Shown piece after piece: positions 1 to 9,761 of a stretch of DNA of 64,000 bases. Positions within the stretch are counted from its first letter, which is position 1. Every line of letters starts with the position of its first letter. Source of the stretch: Lachnospiraceae bacterium (GTDB lineage: Bacteria > Bacillota > Clostridia > Lachnospirales > Lachnospiraceae); NCBI GenBank assembly GCA_024682075.1, contig JAIKZQ010000007.1, positions 1 through 64,000 of the forward strand. Direction: 5' to 3'. The translations under genes and the position numbers were made by a program. The notes under the pieces are model-generated. The model searched no databases and was not told the DNA's origin. It was given only the letters and a program-made list of their open reading frames with translations.

Positions 1-109
1 ACAGGTTCCGACACGTTTGTCAGAAATCGTATCGATCAGGGTCAACACGTCCTGATTCGTCTTTCTCCGTCTGACTACGGATTACCACGTCAAGCTACGT
101 CCTTCTCCA

Positions 110-1747
110 TCAAGACAAACTCTTTAACGTCGGGAACAGCAACACATCCCTGATTGAAGGTGAATCGGTAAGCAGCATTACAAGTCTGTCGATACCGTAT
201 CCGATGCCGCCCGTAGGAGGCATTCCGATCTCCAGAGCGTTGAGGAAATCCTCATCGGTATGCTCTGCTTCCTCGTCGCCTGCTGCCGCATTGGCATCCT
301 GGGCTGCGAATCTTTCTCTCTGATCGATGGGATCGTTGAGCTCGGAATATGCATTGCACATCTCCCAGGTATTGATGAAGAGCTCGAATCTCTCAACCTT
401 GGTGGGATCAGTGGGCTTCTTTTTCGTAAGAGGCGAGATCTCGATGGGATGATCCATGATGAATGTAGGCTGTACGAGCTCCTTCTCACAGAACTCCTCG
501 AAGAAGAGATTGATGATGTCACCCTTCTTGTGACGGTCCTCGAACTCAACATGATGCTCCTTTGCAAGAGCCTTGGCTGCTTCGTCGCCGTCAACGGTCT
601 CGAAATCGATTCCGGTGTACTTCTTGATGGCCTCGTTCATGGTCATGCGGGCAAAAGGCTGTCCGAGGTCAATCTCGGTTCCCTGATAATTGATCTTCGT
701 TGTTCCGAGAACCTTCTCCGCAACAAACCTAAACATGGACTCGGTGAGTTCCATCATTCCGTAATAATCGGTATATGCCTGATAGAGCTCCATGAGAGTG
801 AACTCGGGGTTGTGTCTGGTGTCGACACCCTCGTTACGATACACTCTTCCGATCTCATATACTCTCTCAAGTCCGCCTACGATAAGTCTCTTGAGGTAGA
901 GCTCAAGGGATATCCTGAGTTTTACATCCTCATCAAGAGCATTGTAATGGGTCTCGAAAGGTCTTGCTGCGGCACCGCCGGCATTTGACACAAGGGTCGG
1001 AGTCTCGACTTCCATGAAGTTCCTGCCGTCGAGGAAATTCCTGATTTCCTTGAGGATCCTTGATCTCTTGACGAATGTATCCCTGACCTCGGGATTCATG
1101 ATGAGGTCGACATATCTCTGTCTGTATCTTGTATCGGTATCGGTAAGTCCGTGGAACTTCTCGGGAAGTATCTGAAGGCTCTTGGACAGGAGGATCATCT
1201 TGGTCGCATGGATGGACACTTCTCCGGTCATTGTCCTGAAGACATAGCCATCGACTCCGAATATGTCGCCGATGTCGGATTTCTTGAAATCAGCATAGGA
1301 TTCTTCACCGAGTGCATCCTGTGATACATAGATCTGCACTCTGCCCTTAAGGTCCTGGATATTGGCAAAAGAAGCCTTGCCCATAACTCTCTTGAACAGC
1401 ATTCTTCCGGCAACGGATACCGTTATGGGAGATGCATCGAGAAGTGCACGGCGCTTATTGTAAGCTTCCTTCTTAGCCTGGCGGTATGCGGAGATAGTCT
1501 CATTGTCCGCGCCTTCTGCAGGCTCTTCGAGAACAGCCTCTTCATAATCCTTAAGGAGCTCTTTTTCATGCTCTTCATAGAGACGGATGGCCTCATCTGT
1601 ATGATGGGTCTGATCGAACTTCGTGATCACGAAAGGATCCCTGCCCGCAGCCTGGAGGTCCGCAAGCTTCTGCCTTCTGACCTTGATGAGCTGTCCTATG
1701 TCTTCCTGAGGAACATTATTTTCTTTCTGCTGATTAACGTCTGCCAC
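110..1747 (-). CDS. lysS: Lysyl-tRNA synthetase (class II)
   Basis: Class II LysRS motifs in the translation ([44 protein letters not shown]). Confidence 0.97.
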   Translation of the reverse strand: MADVNQQKENNVPQEDIGQLIKVRRQKLADLQAAGRDPFVITKFDQTHHTDEAIRLYEEHEKELLKDYEEAVLEEPAEGADNETISAYRQAKKEAYNKRRALLDASPITVSVAGRMLFKRVMGKASFANIQDLKGRVQIYVSQDALGEESYADFKKSDIGDIFGVDGYVFRTMTGEVSIHATKMILLSKSLQILPEKFHGLTDTDTRYRQRYVDLIMNPEVRDTFVKRSRILKEIRNFLDGRNFMEVETPTLVSNAGGAAARPFETHYNALDEDVKLRISLELYLKRLIVGGLERVYEIGRVYRNEGVDTRHNPEFTLMELYQAYTDYYGMMELTESMFRFVAEKVLGTTKINYQGTEIDLGQPFARMTMNEAIKKYTGIDFETVDGDEAAKALAKEHHVEFEDRHKKGDIINLFFEEFCEKELVQPTFIMDHPIEISPLTKKKPTDPTKVERFELFINTWEMCNAYSELNDPIDQRERFAAQDANAAAGDEEAEHTDEDFLNALEIGMPPTGGIGYGIDRLVMLLTDSPSIRDVLLFPTLKSLS

Positions 1748-1756
1748 TTTGATACC

Positions 1757-2197
1757 TTAATCCTTCCAAATCTCCAAAATCTTGTACTTAAGAACGCCTG
1801 CAGGTGTCTCGATCTTCACGGTTTCACCCTTAGTGCCGTCCTTGAGTGCGCGGCCTACGGGGCTCTCATCCGACAGCATGTTATTGAGGGAATCTGCCTG
1901 TGATGAACCTACGATCTTGTACTCAACAACCTTGCCCTGGTCATTCTTGACCTTGACCAGTACACCGGGAATGATCTCTGCGTTCTGGAGAAGCTCTTCG
2001 AGCTCTGCGATACGATCCTCGATCTTGCCCTGCTCGTCCTTGGCTGCATCATACTCCGCATTCTCGGAAAGGTCTCCCTGCTCACGTGCTTCCTTGATCT
2101 TCTGAGCGATCTCCTGACGGCGGTTCACCTTAAGTTCGTGAAGCTCGTTCTCGTACTGTATGAGGCCTTCTTTTGTAATCTTATTTGTATCTTCCAT
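1757..2197 (-). CDS. greA: Transcription elongation factor GreA
   Basis: GreA coiled coil (AREQGDLSENAEYDAAKDEQGKIEDRI) and C-terminal domain; start set at MEDTNKITKEGL rather than the ORF-track start. Confidence 0.95.
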   Translation of the reverse strand: MEDTNKITKEGLIQYENELHELKVNRRQEIAQKIKEAREQGDLSENAEYDAAKDEQGKIEDRIAELEELLQNAEIIPGVLVKVKNDQGKVVEYKIVGSSQADSLNNMLSDESPVGRALKDGTKGETVKIETPAGVLKYKILEIWKD

Positions 2198-2281
2198 TGT
2201 TAGGTAGGTCCCCCTTTCTGTCCTGAAAAAATAGCTGATGCAATTAATGCATTCACTATTAAGCACTACGTGCAAGTAGCT

Positions 2282-2310
2282 ATTTTATCGGTAAATTGCG
2301 CTATTGTCAA
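2282..2310 (-). promoter_or_regulatory. Sigma-A type promoter for greA-lysS
   Basis: Minus strand TTGACA (2305-2310), 17 nt, TAAAAT (2282-2287). Confidence 0.75.
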
Positions 2311-2314
2311 GAAA

Positions 2315-2338
2315 AAGGGCGGTCCGAAGGCCGCCCCT
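2315..2338 (-). terminator. Rho-independent terminator after csrA
   Basis: Minus strand GGGGCGGCC-TTCG-GACCGCCC followed by TTTTTCTT. Confidence 0.75.
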
Positions 2339-2349
2339 TAAACAGTCAG

Positions 2350-2568
2350 TTATCCTAAGAGATCCTTGAGCGCCTGCATGCCGGAAACATCCGCTGCAGC
2401 CTTGTTGGAATCCTGAATCTGGAGATAGATCTCCTTGCGGTATACCGGCACCTCTCTGGGAGCCGTTATGCCGACTTTGACCTGGTCACCCTTGATCTCG
2501 AGGATGGTTACCTCGATATTGTTGCTGATGACCAAAGCCTCGCCTTTTTTACGGGAAAGTGCAAGCAT
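2350..2568 (-). CDS. csrA: Carbon storage regulator CsrA
   Basis: MLALSRKKGEALVISNNIEVTILEIKGDQVKVGITAPREVPVYRKEIY is canonical CsrA. Confidence 0.97.
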   Translation of the reverse strand: MLALSRKKGEALVISNNIEVTILEIKGDQVKVGITAPREVPVYRKEIYLQIQDSNKAAADVSGMQALKDLLG

Positions 2569-3029
2569 TATGACTGGCCCTCCTTTCTCGATTTAAGAAT
2601 ATCATAGATGGGGAATCTGACGGGATAATCATTGCCTTCGACGATTATCTGGGCACCCTTTCTGGCATCGGGATTGATGACAAGAGGTCCCTGAAGGTTA
2701 ACGGTCATCTTGGTCAGATCTGTGGGTACGGTCACGGTGACGAGGACCAGAAGATCCTCATCCTTGAAATCTCCGAGAGATGAAAGAAGTTCATCGTTCA
2801 CCTGAGGATTATATGTCTCGCAGACCATGAAGGGGCTCATTACGGGCATTGCAAAGCCCGGCTCTTCTATGGACTGAAAATATCTGATGCCTGCGTCCGA
2901 TCCCTTTTCCTCGTCATGCATGAGGGCAAAACGCTTGAGCTCCGGAAATCCTATGATACCATCCTCAAAAGTGATTATCTTCTCGTCATCGATCTCTACT
3001 TCTCCGAAAATCCTGGTCTTGATAAGCAT
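2568..3029 (-). CDS. fliW: Flagellar assembly factor FliW
   Basis: FliW signature (EVEIDDEKIITFEDGIIGFPELKRFALMH); stop overlaps the csrA start. Confidence 0.95.
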   Translation of the reverse strand: MLIKTRIFGEVEIDDEKIITFEDGIIGFPELKRFALMHDEEKGSDAGIRYFQSIEEPGFAMPVMSPFMVCETYNPQVNDELLSSLGDFKDEDLLVLVTVTVPTDLTKMTVNLQGPLVINPDARKGAQIIVEGNDYPVRFPIYDILKSRKEGQS

Positions 3030-3043
3030 ATGGTCTCCTTTCC

Positions 3044-4714
3044 TTACAGATAATTAAGCAGAGTATTCTGCATTATCTTGCTTGTGGCCATGAGCGCTGC
3101 TTCGTATGTGGTGCTGGCGCTCTCAAGGTTGATCGCCACCTCGGTGATATCGATGTCCTCGTTCTCGCTCTGAAGGGTCTCAAAGGTGGTCTTCTGGTTC
3201 TGAAGCCTTGCCTCGATGAGTGCGAGCTTGGACGATCTGGTACCGTTATTGGTGATCGCAAGGCTGGTGTCATTGAGGAAGCCCTGCATTGAGGTGATGC
3301 CCTTCTCGAATCTGTGCTGTGCGATGTCTTTCTGGTAGGTATATGCCTTGTTGGCTGCATCGAGCTGCTTCTGGAGCAGTTCAAGATCGGTCTGGTTCGT
3401 GGTCGCCGAGATCTTCTTCTCGATGTCGCTTATGGTGGTCTCGAGGTTAACGACCGCCTGCATCGCATTTACAAGGTCATCGATTTCTCTTCCGATGCCG
3501 AGCTTGAAGCATTCGTCGGCGGTTGAGTTGACTCTGATGGTGGTATTGAATCCCACATCATACTCGATCGACTGTCTCTCAAGCGTGGTATCGAGGTAAT
3601 CTTCATTATACCTTAAAAGAGTGCTTGTGTCTTGTATTAAATTGCCTGCCGTATCCCTTGTCACCTCTATCGAAGCACTGCTGAAAAAGTGCTGGGGCCG
3701 GAGATTGTCTGCGGTAAATTCGGTCTTCTGATAGGTGATGAGGATCTGTGACTCATCCTTGTCTCCGGTTGTGGGATCATCCTTGGTAGCCATGAGGTCG
3801 TTATAAACATTGGCTCCGAGAAGGATCTCTCCGGTATCTGCAAGATAGATCACGGCATCGTCATCATTTGCAGCCAGAGTGTAGGGATCCGTTGAGGGAT
3901 CTCCGGGATTTGCTCCGGAGATGACATCCGTTGACTTATAGGGAGTCATGCCGGTAATGGTCTGGATATTGCCCGATGCGTCATAGTACTGGATCATGGG
4001 CTGGTTGACGTACTGAGTGTTCCCCGATCCGTCGACATACTCAAGCATGTCGTTCCTGTAATCGCTCACTTCATCGAGATCGTCATAGGAAAGCCTGAAG
4101 CGGTAGCAGGTGGACTCGGAGATGTTCTGCTCGACGATGGTGCTGTGATCCGGATCGTCAAAGTTTGCAGCGGTCCAGGATGCGACGTCTCCCATGTCCA
4201 CATGTGTGACGGTGTCGATATTGGTACGGTTAAGCTGCTCGGTGAGCTGGTATCTCATCTCGGTCTGCTTCTGGAAGGAAAGAGATGTGTCGGTCCTGTA
4301 TCCGGTGAAAACATATCTTCCCGCATAGTCGGCATCGCCGGTCTTGTAGATCTCGCTTGAGAAAGCCTTGAGTTCCTCGATGATGGTGTTTCTGTCAGAA
4401 CTGGTAAGGTCGCCGTTAGCGCCCTTGGTGCAGTCATTCTGGCAGGATGTGATTATGGCTGAAAGTGAAGAAAGCGCATCTTCGGTAACCTTGAGCCAGC
4501 TCTCCGCATCGGGGATGTTCTTGGAGTAATACTGGGTGACTTCGGTCACGTTAGTGCGCAGACGAAGAGCCCTGATCGCTATGACAGGGTCGTCGGAGGG
4601 ACGTATGATCTTCTTTTCGGATGAAAGCTGGCTTGTGAGCTTGTCCTCAAGGATCTTGTTGGTATTGATATTGGAGAGGTTATTCCTCTGCATTATCTTG
4701 TTGGTTATACGCAT
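3044..4714 (-). CDS. flgL: Flagellar hook-associated protein 3 (FlgL)
   Basis: N-terminal flagellin-like MRITNKIMQRNNLSNINTN and C-terminal helix; position after flgK. Confidence 0.9.
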   Translation of the reverse strand: MRITNKIMQRNNLSNINTNKILEDKLTSQLSSEKKIIRPSDDPVIAIRALRLRTNVTEVTQYYSKNIPDAESWLKVTEDALSSLSAIITSCQNDCTKGANGDLTSSDRNTIIEELKAFSSEIYKTGDADYAGRYVFTGYRTDTSLSFQKQTEMRYQLTEQLNRTNIDTVTHVDMGDVASWTAANFDDPDHSTIVEQNISESTCYRFRLSYDDLDEVSDYRNDMLEYVDGSGNTQYVNQPMIQYYDASGNIQTITGMTPYKSTDVISGANPGDPSTDPYTLAANDDDAVIYLADTGEILLGANVYNDLMATKDDPTTGDKDESQILITYQKTEFTADNLRPQHFFSSASIEVTRDTAGNLIQDTSTLLRYNEDYLDTTLERQSIEYDVGFNTTIRVNSTADECFKLGIGREIDDLVNAMQAVVNLETTISDIEKKISATTNQTDLELLQKQLDAANKAYTYQKDIAQHRFEKGITSMQGFLNDTSLAITNNGTRSSKLALIEARLQNQKTTFETLQSENEDIDITEVAINLESASTTYEAALMATSKIMQNTLLNYL

Positions 4715-4796
4715 ATCTGCCTCCTGCGGTCATTCCGCTCTTGGTCAGACATCCTTGTCCGTACAAATGAGGGATCCTTCCCTTCATTCTTTTTCA

Positions 4797-6767
4797 TTAT
4801 ACGCCTGTCTCAAGTATGAGTCTTCTGTATATTTCGTTGAAAACAGAGATCATCTTGGATGCGAGATTGTAGGCATTCTGGAACTTGACGAGATTGACTG
4901 CCTCTTCATCCTCATCGACTCCTGATACGGACAGCCTGACGTTTCCTATTGCCTGCTGTACCGTCTCATAGCTCACAACGCCGGTATTGGCAGCTGCGGC
5001 ACCGAGTGCGACGTCGGAAAGGACTCCTTCCAGGAATGTTGACGGTGTTCCTCCCCTGAATGAAAGAGCATCTTTCTCGCGGGTCATGTCCTGAAGAGCT
5101 TCGATTAGGTCGTTCTGCTCGACTCCGTCGCCCTTCCTGAACTTGTTGGTCATGAGTGAGGGATCGTTGACCATTGCCGTGAGGATTGAGAAGTTCTCTG
5201 CCGTGAGCTTATAGTAGCTGTCATCCGTCACATCAACGGTTATGGTCTGTCCGTATGTTGATGCCTGGACATCGGGATCCTTGGAGTTGTATGCCCTCAG
5301 AAGGGTGTCGGTTCTCCAGCCTGCGGCATTCTGATCTCCGAAGAGGTACTGCTCAGTGTCAGTGGGCTTATTGCCGGTGAACATTATGATTCCGGTATTG
5401 TCATCGCCCTCTTTTAAGATGTCGTTGAACTTCTGGGCGAATGTCCTGACCCATTCATTGAGCTGGGACATGTAATAGGGAACGCCCTGGTAATCGAAAT
5501 TGTCGCCGATCTTCGCCAGTTTTCCGACTCTGTCGCCGGTGACGTGTCTGGCATTGAGCTTCGGGTCATCACTGAGGATGAACTTGTAGGTGTATGTAGC
5601 CTTGCCGGCTGAATCTATCTCTACGTTATATGACCAGGACTTGTAGTAATACTCGGTATTTCCGAGATTGATGATGCCGCCCTGATCGGACATGTTGTTC
5701 TTGTTAAGATCAGTGAGGAAATCGCGGTCGACCTCAACGGTGACGGTATCGTATTTTTTGTGGGTCTCTGGATCTTCATATCCTTCAACGACCGTCTCGG
5801 TGACTTTGCCCTGGAAATACTCGCCGTTGTTGCCGTCTCTCATCTCGATCAGGCCTCTGAGTTCTCCGCCGAGTCTTGAATTGGCGAGGCTGAATCTCTC
5901 ACCGTTTTCCCAGTAGACATCGTAAAGGCCGTTCACGTCGGTCATGTTGACCTTCTCGTAATCCTCTCTTGCCTTGCAGACAAGGTCGTTATGCTCATTT
6001 GCATCAACAAGGCTCTGTCCGCCTGCGATCCTTACTATGAATCTGTATGCTCCGGTCTCCCTGTCGGGATCGTTCTTGTCATAAACGGGAAGCTCTTCGG
6101 TCTCGACATCGACTATCATGGAAAGCCTGTCCACAAGGAGGTCTCTTCTGTCCCTGAGCTCGTTGGCCTTCTGTCCGCCCATCTCGATCGTGGTGATCTG
6201 CTCGTTGAGGGTCGCGATCTCGCTTGAAATGGAGTTGATGTCGTCTATCTTGATCTTGATCTCAGCATTGACATCCTTCTGAACATTCTGGAGGTTTCCG
6301 ACGATCTGGTTGAAGTAATCGGTAAGCTGTCCGGCATATCCGACGAACTGGCTCTTTCCGGTCGATGCTCCGGGATCCTTCATGATCTCCTCGAGAGCAG
6401 TGATCATGAGCTTGTCATATATCGAGGCGAATCCGCCGTTCGTGCCGCTGTCGTAGAAGTAATCCTCCATCTCTCTCATGTAGTACTGCTTCATGTTGTA
6501 CTCGCCGAGCTTGGAGTTGTTGTTCCAGTACTTCTGGTCATAGAAGCCGTCTCTGATTCGTTCCACGGAAAGAGTATCGACGCCCGCACCCGCACAGCCG
6601 TACGCCTGGAAAGTACGGATGGGGAAAGCAGCCTGGGTGTCGACCGTCTGTCTGCTGTATCCTTCTGTCTGGACGTTGGATATATTGTTAGCGGTGGTAT
6701 TGAGGTTCGCATTTGCTGCGAGAAGTCCCGAATACGCGATATTCAGTCCGAAAAATTGTGAACTCAT
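4797..6767 (-). CDS. flgK: Flagellar hook-associated protein 1 (FlgK), copy B
   Basis: N-term GLNIAYSGLLAANANLNTTANNISNVQTEGYSRQTV; C-term NLVKFQNAYNLASKMISVFNEIYRRLI. Confidence 0.92.
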   Translation of the reverse strand: MSSQFFGLNIAYSGLLAANANLNTTANNISNVQTEGYSRQTVDTQAAFPIRTFQAYGCAGAGVDTLSVERIRDGFYDQKYWNNNSKLGEYNMKQYYMREMEDYFYDSGTNGGFASIYDKLMITALEEIMKDPGASTGKSQFVGYAGQLTDYFNQIVGNLQNVQKDVNAEIKIKIDDINSISSEIATLNEQITTIEMGGQKANELRDRRDLLVDRLSMIVDVETEELPVYDKNDPDRETGAYRFIVRIAGGQSLVDANEHNDLVCKAREDYEKVNMTDVNGLYDVYWENGERFSLANSRLGGELRGLIEMRDGNNGEYFQGKVTETVVEGYEDPETHKKYDTVTVEVDRDFLTDLNKNNMSDQGGIINLGNTEYYYKSWSYNVEIDSAGKATYTYKFILSDDPKLNARHVTGDRVGKLAKIGDNFDYQGVPYYMSQLNEWVRTFAQKFNDILKEGDDNTGIIMFTGNKPTDTEQYLFGDQNAAGWRTDTLLRAYNSKDPDVQASTYGQTITVDVTDDSYYKLTAENFSILTAMVNDPSLMTNKFRKGDGVEQNDLIEALQDMTREKDALSFRGGTPSTFLEGVLSDVALGAAAANTGVVSYETVQQAIGNVRLSVSGVDEDEEAVNLVKFQNAYNLASKMISVFNEIYRRLILETGV

Positions 6768-6797
6768 GAGAATTCCTCCTGCACTTACACAATTATT

Positions 6798-6824
6798 ATA
6801 TCGGTAAAAAGAAGGGGAGACTTA
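6798..6824 (-). promoter_or_regulatory. Sigma-28 (SigD/FliA)-like promoter for flgK copy B
   Basis: Minus strand TAAG (6821-6824), N15, ACCGATAT (6798-6805); close to TAAA-N15-GCCGATAT. Confidence 0.65.
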
Positions 6825-6834
6825 AGGTCTCCCC
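6814..6834 (-). terminator. Intra-operon terminator hairpin between the flgK copies
   Basis: GGGGAGAC / GTCTCCCC 8-bp stem followed by TTCTTTTT on the minus strand. Confidence 0.7.
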
Positions 6835-6843
6835 CTCGAAATC

Positions 6844-8778
6844 TTATGCAAGGCTTGTGATCAGATGTTCCATCATTTCGTCAACAACGTTTATGAATCT
6901 TGAGGATGCATTGTATGCACTCTGGTGCTTGATCATGTTGCCAAGTTCCTCATCCGACGAAACGGCTTCAACCTGATCCTTGGCGCTCTCTGCCGCCGAA
7001 ACGGTCTTGGCCTGGTTCTCATATATGCTGTTATACATATATCCGGAATTGGAAACCTGGGAAACAAGGTCGCTGTAGTAATCATTCAGGTTGACCCTCT
7101 TGATCACGTCGGGGTTGAGTCTGTATTTTTCATCCGTGAAGACGTTCTTGAGGGCATTCATGGTCTTTATGTCCTCGGAGCCGTCCGGAAGTCTGAACCC
7201 GAGCAGTGAAGGGGTCTGAAGGAGATTCTGGTTGATCCTGGTATTGGTAATGGTATAGAGGCTGTACTTAAGCTCTGCAAGGCTTGAAGGATCTACAAGC
7301 CTTCCGAGTGAATCCACCACGCGTCCGCGGTCGTCGTACTGAGGCTGTTCCTCTTCGTTGAACACCCAGTAAGAGCCGCTTGCGAGGTCTGCCTTGCTCC
7401 AGCCATCCGTCGTGTTCTTTTCAAACAGCTGCAGGGGAGATCCGTCGGCACTTTCAAGGTAGTTATATCCGTCGTCCTCGTCCTTGTAGATCTTGTACTC
7501 TTTTCCGTTATACCATTTGGTGTCCTGAGCCTTGAGCTCGTTATAGAGGGCAAGGTCTGCGGGATCGTAATAATCGGGAGCATCGGGATTCGTGGTCTGC
7601 GTTGCGGCCGTAGGTGCAGAGAGGGTTCTTACGCCTGCTGCATCCTCGAGCACGCCGTTGATGCCGGTCATGATGTTGTGAAGGAGCTGGTCGAACTCTG
7701 CCTGCACGTTCATGAGCACCGAATCCTTGACCTTGTTATATCGTTCTTCATTTGAAACATCGGTATAATCGGCTCTGTGGTCGCCTCTTGCATACAGAAG
7801 GCTTCTGAGCTTGCCGACGTCGGTGCCTGCCTCCGATGAGATCTTCTTCGAAAGGTCGAACACCTTGGCAGATTCGATATGATATACACGGTCACCCTTT
7901 TTGCCGTCATTGGTGAAGATCGTGTCGTCGGTCTTCTTGGGGTCTCCGCCCTCAACTACGGTGTAATTGGAATTCTGGGGCCAGTAGGGTGTATAGAAGC
8001 CGGTCTGTGAATCTATGTCGATCCATATCTCGTAGCAGAGCGATCCCTTGACGAAATCCTCGCCTTCGATCTGAACAGATACCGCTCCGTACTGGTCTTC
8101 GGTATAAGATATATTACAAAGAGACGATAACTTATCAAGGATGAGGTTTCTCTGGTCCCTGAAGTCATTCGCCTTCTCTTGCCCAAGTTCGATTTTCTGG
8201 ATGGTGGAATTAAGCTCCAGGATCTGCTTGCCGTAGGCATTGATGGTCTTGACGTCCTGAAGCACCTGATAATTGATATTGTCCTGATAGCCCGCAAGAT
8301 CACTGTAAACGCTCTTTGCGCGCTCAAGGAACTCGGCTGCCTCGCTTACGAGAGCACCCTGGGTAACGGAATTGCAGGGATCCTTGGTCAGCTCCTGGAC
8401 TGCGGTCCAGAGGTCGGACAGAGATTCCTGGAAAGAAGCACCGTTAAGCTCGCCGAGAAGATCCTCGATCTCATTCAGCGTGTTCTTGGAAACCTCATAG
8501 AAGTCCTGTCTTCCAAGCTCGGTGCGGTATGTCTTGTCAAGGAAATAATCCCTGACCTGTTTTGCATTGGAATAATAAACTCCAAGTCCGGTCTGCTGAT
8601 AAGAAATAGCGCTTCCCGTCTTGGAGATCGTTATGTATCTTCTGTCGTCTAATTCTACCTGCTGTCTGGTGTATCCTTCAGTATCAGCGTTGGTAATGTT
8701 GTGCGCAACGGTGTTTAACGCATTGGTGCTGGCCTGAAGTCCCGTGACACCCAGGGAAAGATCACTCCACAGGGACAT
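6844..8778 (-). CDS. flgK: Flagellar hook-associated protein 1 (FlgK), copy A
   Basis: N-term SLGVTGLQASTNALNTVAHNITNADTEGYTRQQVEL; C-term NMIKHQSAYNASSRFINVVDEMMEHLI. Confidence 0.92.
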   Translation of the reverse strand: MSLWSDLSLGVTGLQASTNALNTVAHNITNADTEGYTRQQVELDDRRYITISKTGSAISYQQTGLGVYYSNAKQVRDYFLDKTYRTELGRQDFYEVSKNTLNEIEDLLGELNGASFQESLSDLWTAVQELTKDPCNSVTQGALVSEAAEFLERAKSVYSDLAGYQDNINYQVLQDVKTINAYGKQILELNSTIQKIELGQEKANDFRDQRNLILDKLSSLCNISYTEDQYGAVSVQIEGEDFVKGSLCYEIWIDIDSQTGFYTPYWPQNSNYTVVEGGDPKKTDDTIFTNDGKKGDRVYHIESAKVFDLSKKISSEAGTDVGKLRSLLYARGDHRADYTDVSNEERYNKVKDSVLMNVQAEFDQLLHNIMTGINGVLEDAAGVRTLSAPTAATQTTNPDAPDYYDPADLALYNELKAQDTKWYNGKEYKIYKDEDDGYNYLESADGSPLQLFEKNTTDGWSKADLASGSYWVFNEEEQPQYDDRGRVVDSLGRLVDPSSLAELKYSLYTITNTRINQNLLQTPSLLGFRLPDGSEDIKTMNALKNVFTDEKYRLNPDVIKRVNLNDYYSDLVSQVSNSGYMYNSIYENQAKTVSAAESAKDQVEAVSSDEELGNMIKHQSAYNASSRFINVVDEMMEHLITSLA

Positions 8779-8789
8779 ATCCGTCTCTC

Positions 8790-9305
8790 CTATTGTTTAG
8801 CGTCAAAGCCTGATCTGGTTACTCCCAGCGTGCCTCCGGTATAGCTGTTCCTCGAGTAGTTAGCCGTTTCGGGAGCGGCTTTCATGGAATTGAGGAGCGT
8901 GAGCTCGAAATTCACCATCTCAAGGGAGCTCTTCAAAAGCTCGCTGTTCTGATCATTAACCCTTGCCAGCTCATGTACCACGACCGACAGCCTGTCATAT
9001 ACTTCGGACAGTTTCTTCTGTTCTGCCGGCGACTTGTCCAGCAAGCCGATAAGCGTCTTTAACTTTAAGTCATTAACGTCCCTGTTAATCACATTCGCTA
9101 TGTCGGCAGTTACCTTGGACCTCTGATTGTCGAGGTTCTGCAGCCTGTCGGCATGCGACTGTTCATCTTCCGTGATCTTAGATAGCTGCTCGAGATCTCC
9201 GGCAACTATCACCGGGGTTTTTGAGCGCGCCAGTCCGAGAATGATATCATATTCGTCACATTCGTTTGAAAGTACGGTAATAAGATTTTCTACGAGACTA
9301 GCCAC
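8790..9305 (-). CDS. flgN: FlgN-family flagellar export chaperone
   Basis: Helical FlgN-like sequence located between flgM and flgK. Confidence 0.85.
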   Translation of the reverse strand: MASLVENLITVLSNECDEYDIILGLARSKTPVIVAGDLEQLSKITEDEQSHADRLQNLDNQRSKVTADIANVINRDVNDLKLKTLIGLLDKSPAEQKKLSEVYDRLSVVVHELARVNDQNSELLKSSLEMVNFELTLLNSMKAAPETANYSRNSYTGGTLGVTRSGFDAKQ

Positions 9306-9308
9306 GCT

Positions 9309-9587
9309 TTACCCCAATTCCTGATATTTCTTAAGAAGTTTGTCAGCAAAACTCTCGGTGCTGACATTGTAGGTGCCGTCCTGAACTCTGGATCTGACCG
9401 AATCCACAAGCTCGGCTCTGACGTCGGGAGTTGCCTTGAGAGCATCCTTAGCAGTCTTCATGTCTTTTCCGATGCTGCTGATGGATACCTTGTCGGTTCC
9501 TACGTTTCCTGCCTTTGCCTTGGGGGTATTCGAGACCCTGGCAGTCTGGTACAGGCTCTGGATCTGAGAATAACTCTCTATACGCAT
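9309..9587 (-). CDS. flgM: Anti-sigma-28 factor FlgM
   Basis: DKVSISSIGKDMKTAKDAL...RAELVDSVRSRVQDGTYNVSTESFADKLL is FlgM-like. Confidence 0.93.
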   Translation of the reverse strand: MRIESYSQIQSLYQTARVSNTPKAKAGNVGTDKVSISSIGKDMKTAKDALKATPDVRAELVDSVRSRVQDGTYNVSTESFADKLLKKYQELG

Positions 9588-9644
9588 TAGGTTTACGCCT
9601 CCTTTTTCACGTATTGCAAGGCACCTTTACGCCTTACATCTACT

Positions 9645-9672
9645 TTATCGGAGCACAATCTTTAAAACTTTA
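9645..9672 (-). promoter_or_regulatory. Sigma-28-like promoter for the flgM operon
   Basis: Minus strand TAAA (9669-9672), N17, CCGATAA (9645-9651). Confidence 0.55.
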
Positions 9673-9705
9673 TACTTTTTTATCAAAAATATATGCGGTT
9701 CATAA

Positions 9706-9749
9706 AAGGCCATGTGCCCGGCGCACGAATGCGGGAGTCACATGGCCTT
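9706..9749 (-). terminator. Terminator after asnS
   Basis: AAGGCCATGTG...CACATGGCCTT 11-bp stem followed by TTTAT on the minus strand. Confidence 0.75.
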
Positions 9750-9761
9750 GACTTACGGTTA

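Noticed and set aside
2282-2300. ACCGATAA upstream of greA as a sigma-28 -10
   Set aside because: No TAAA-like -35 at the right spacing, whereas TTGACA-N17-TAAAAT fits SigA well.
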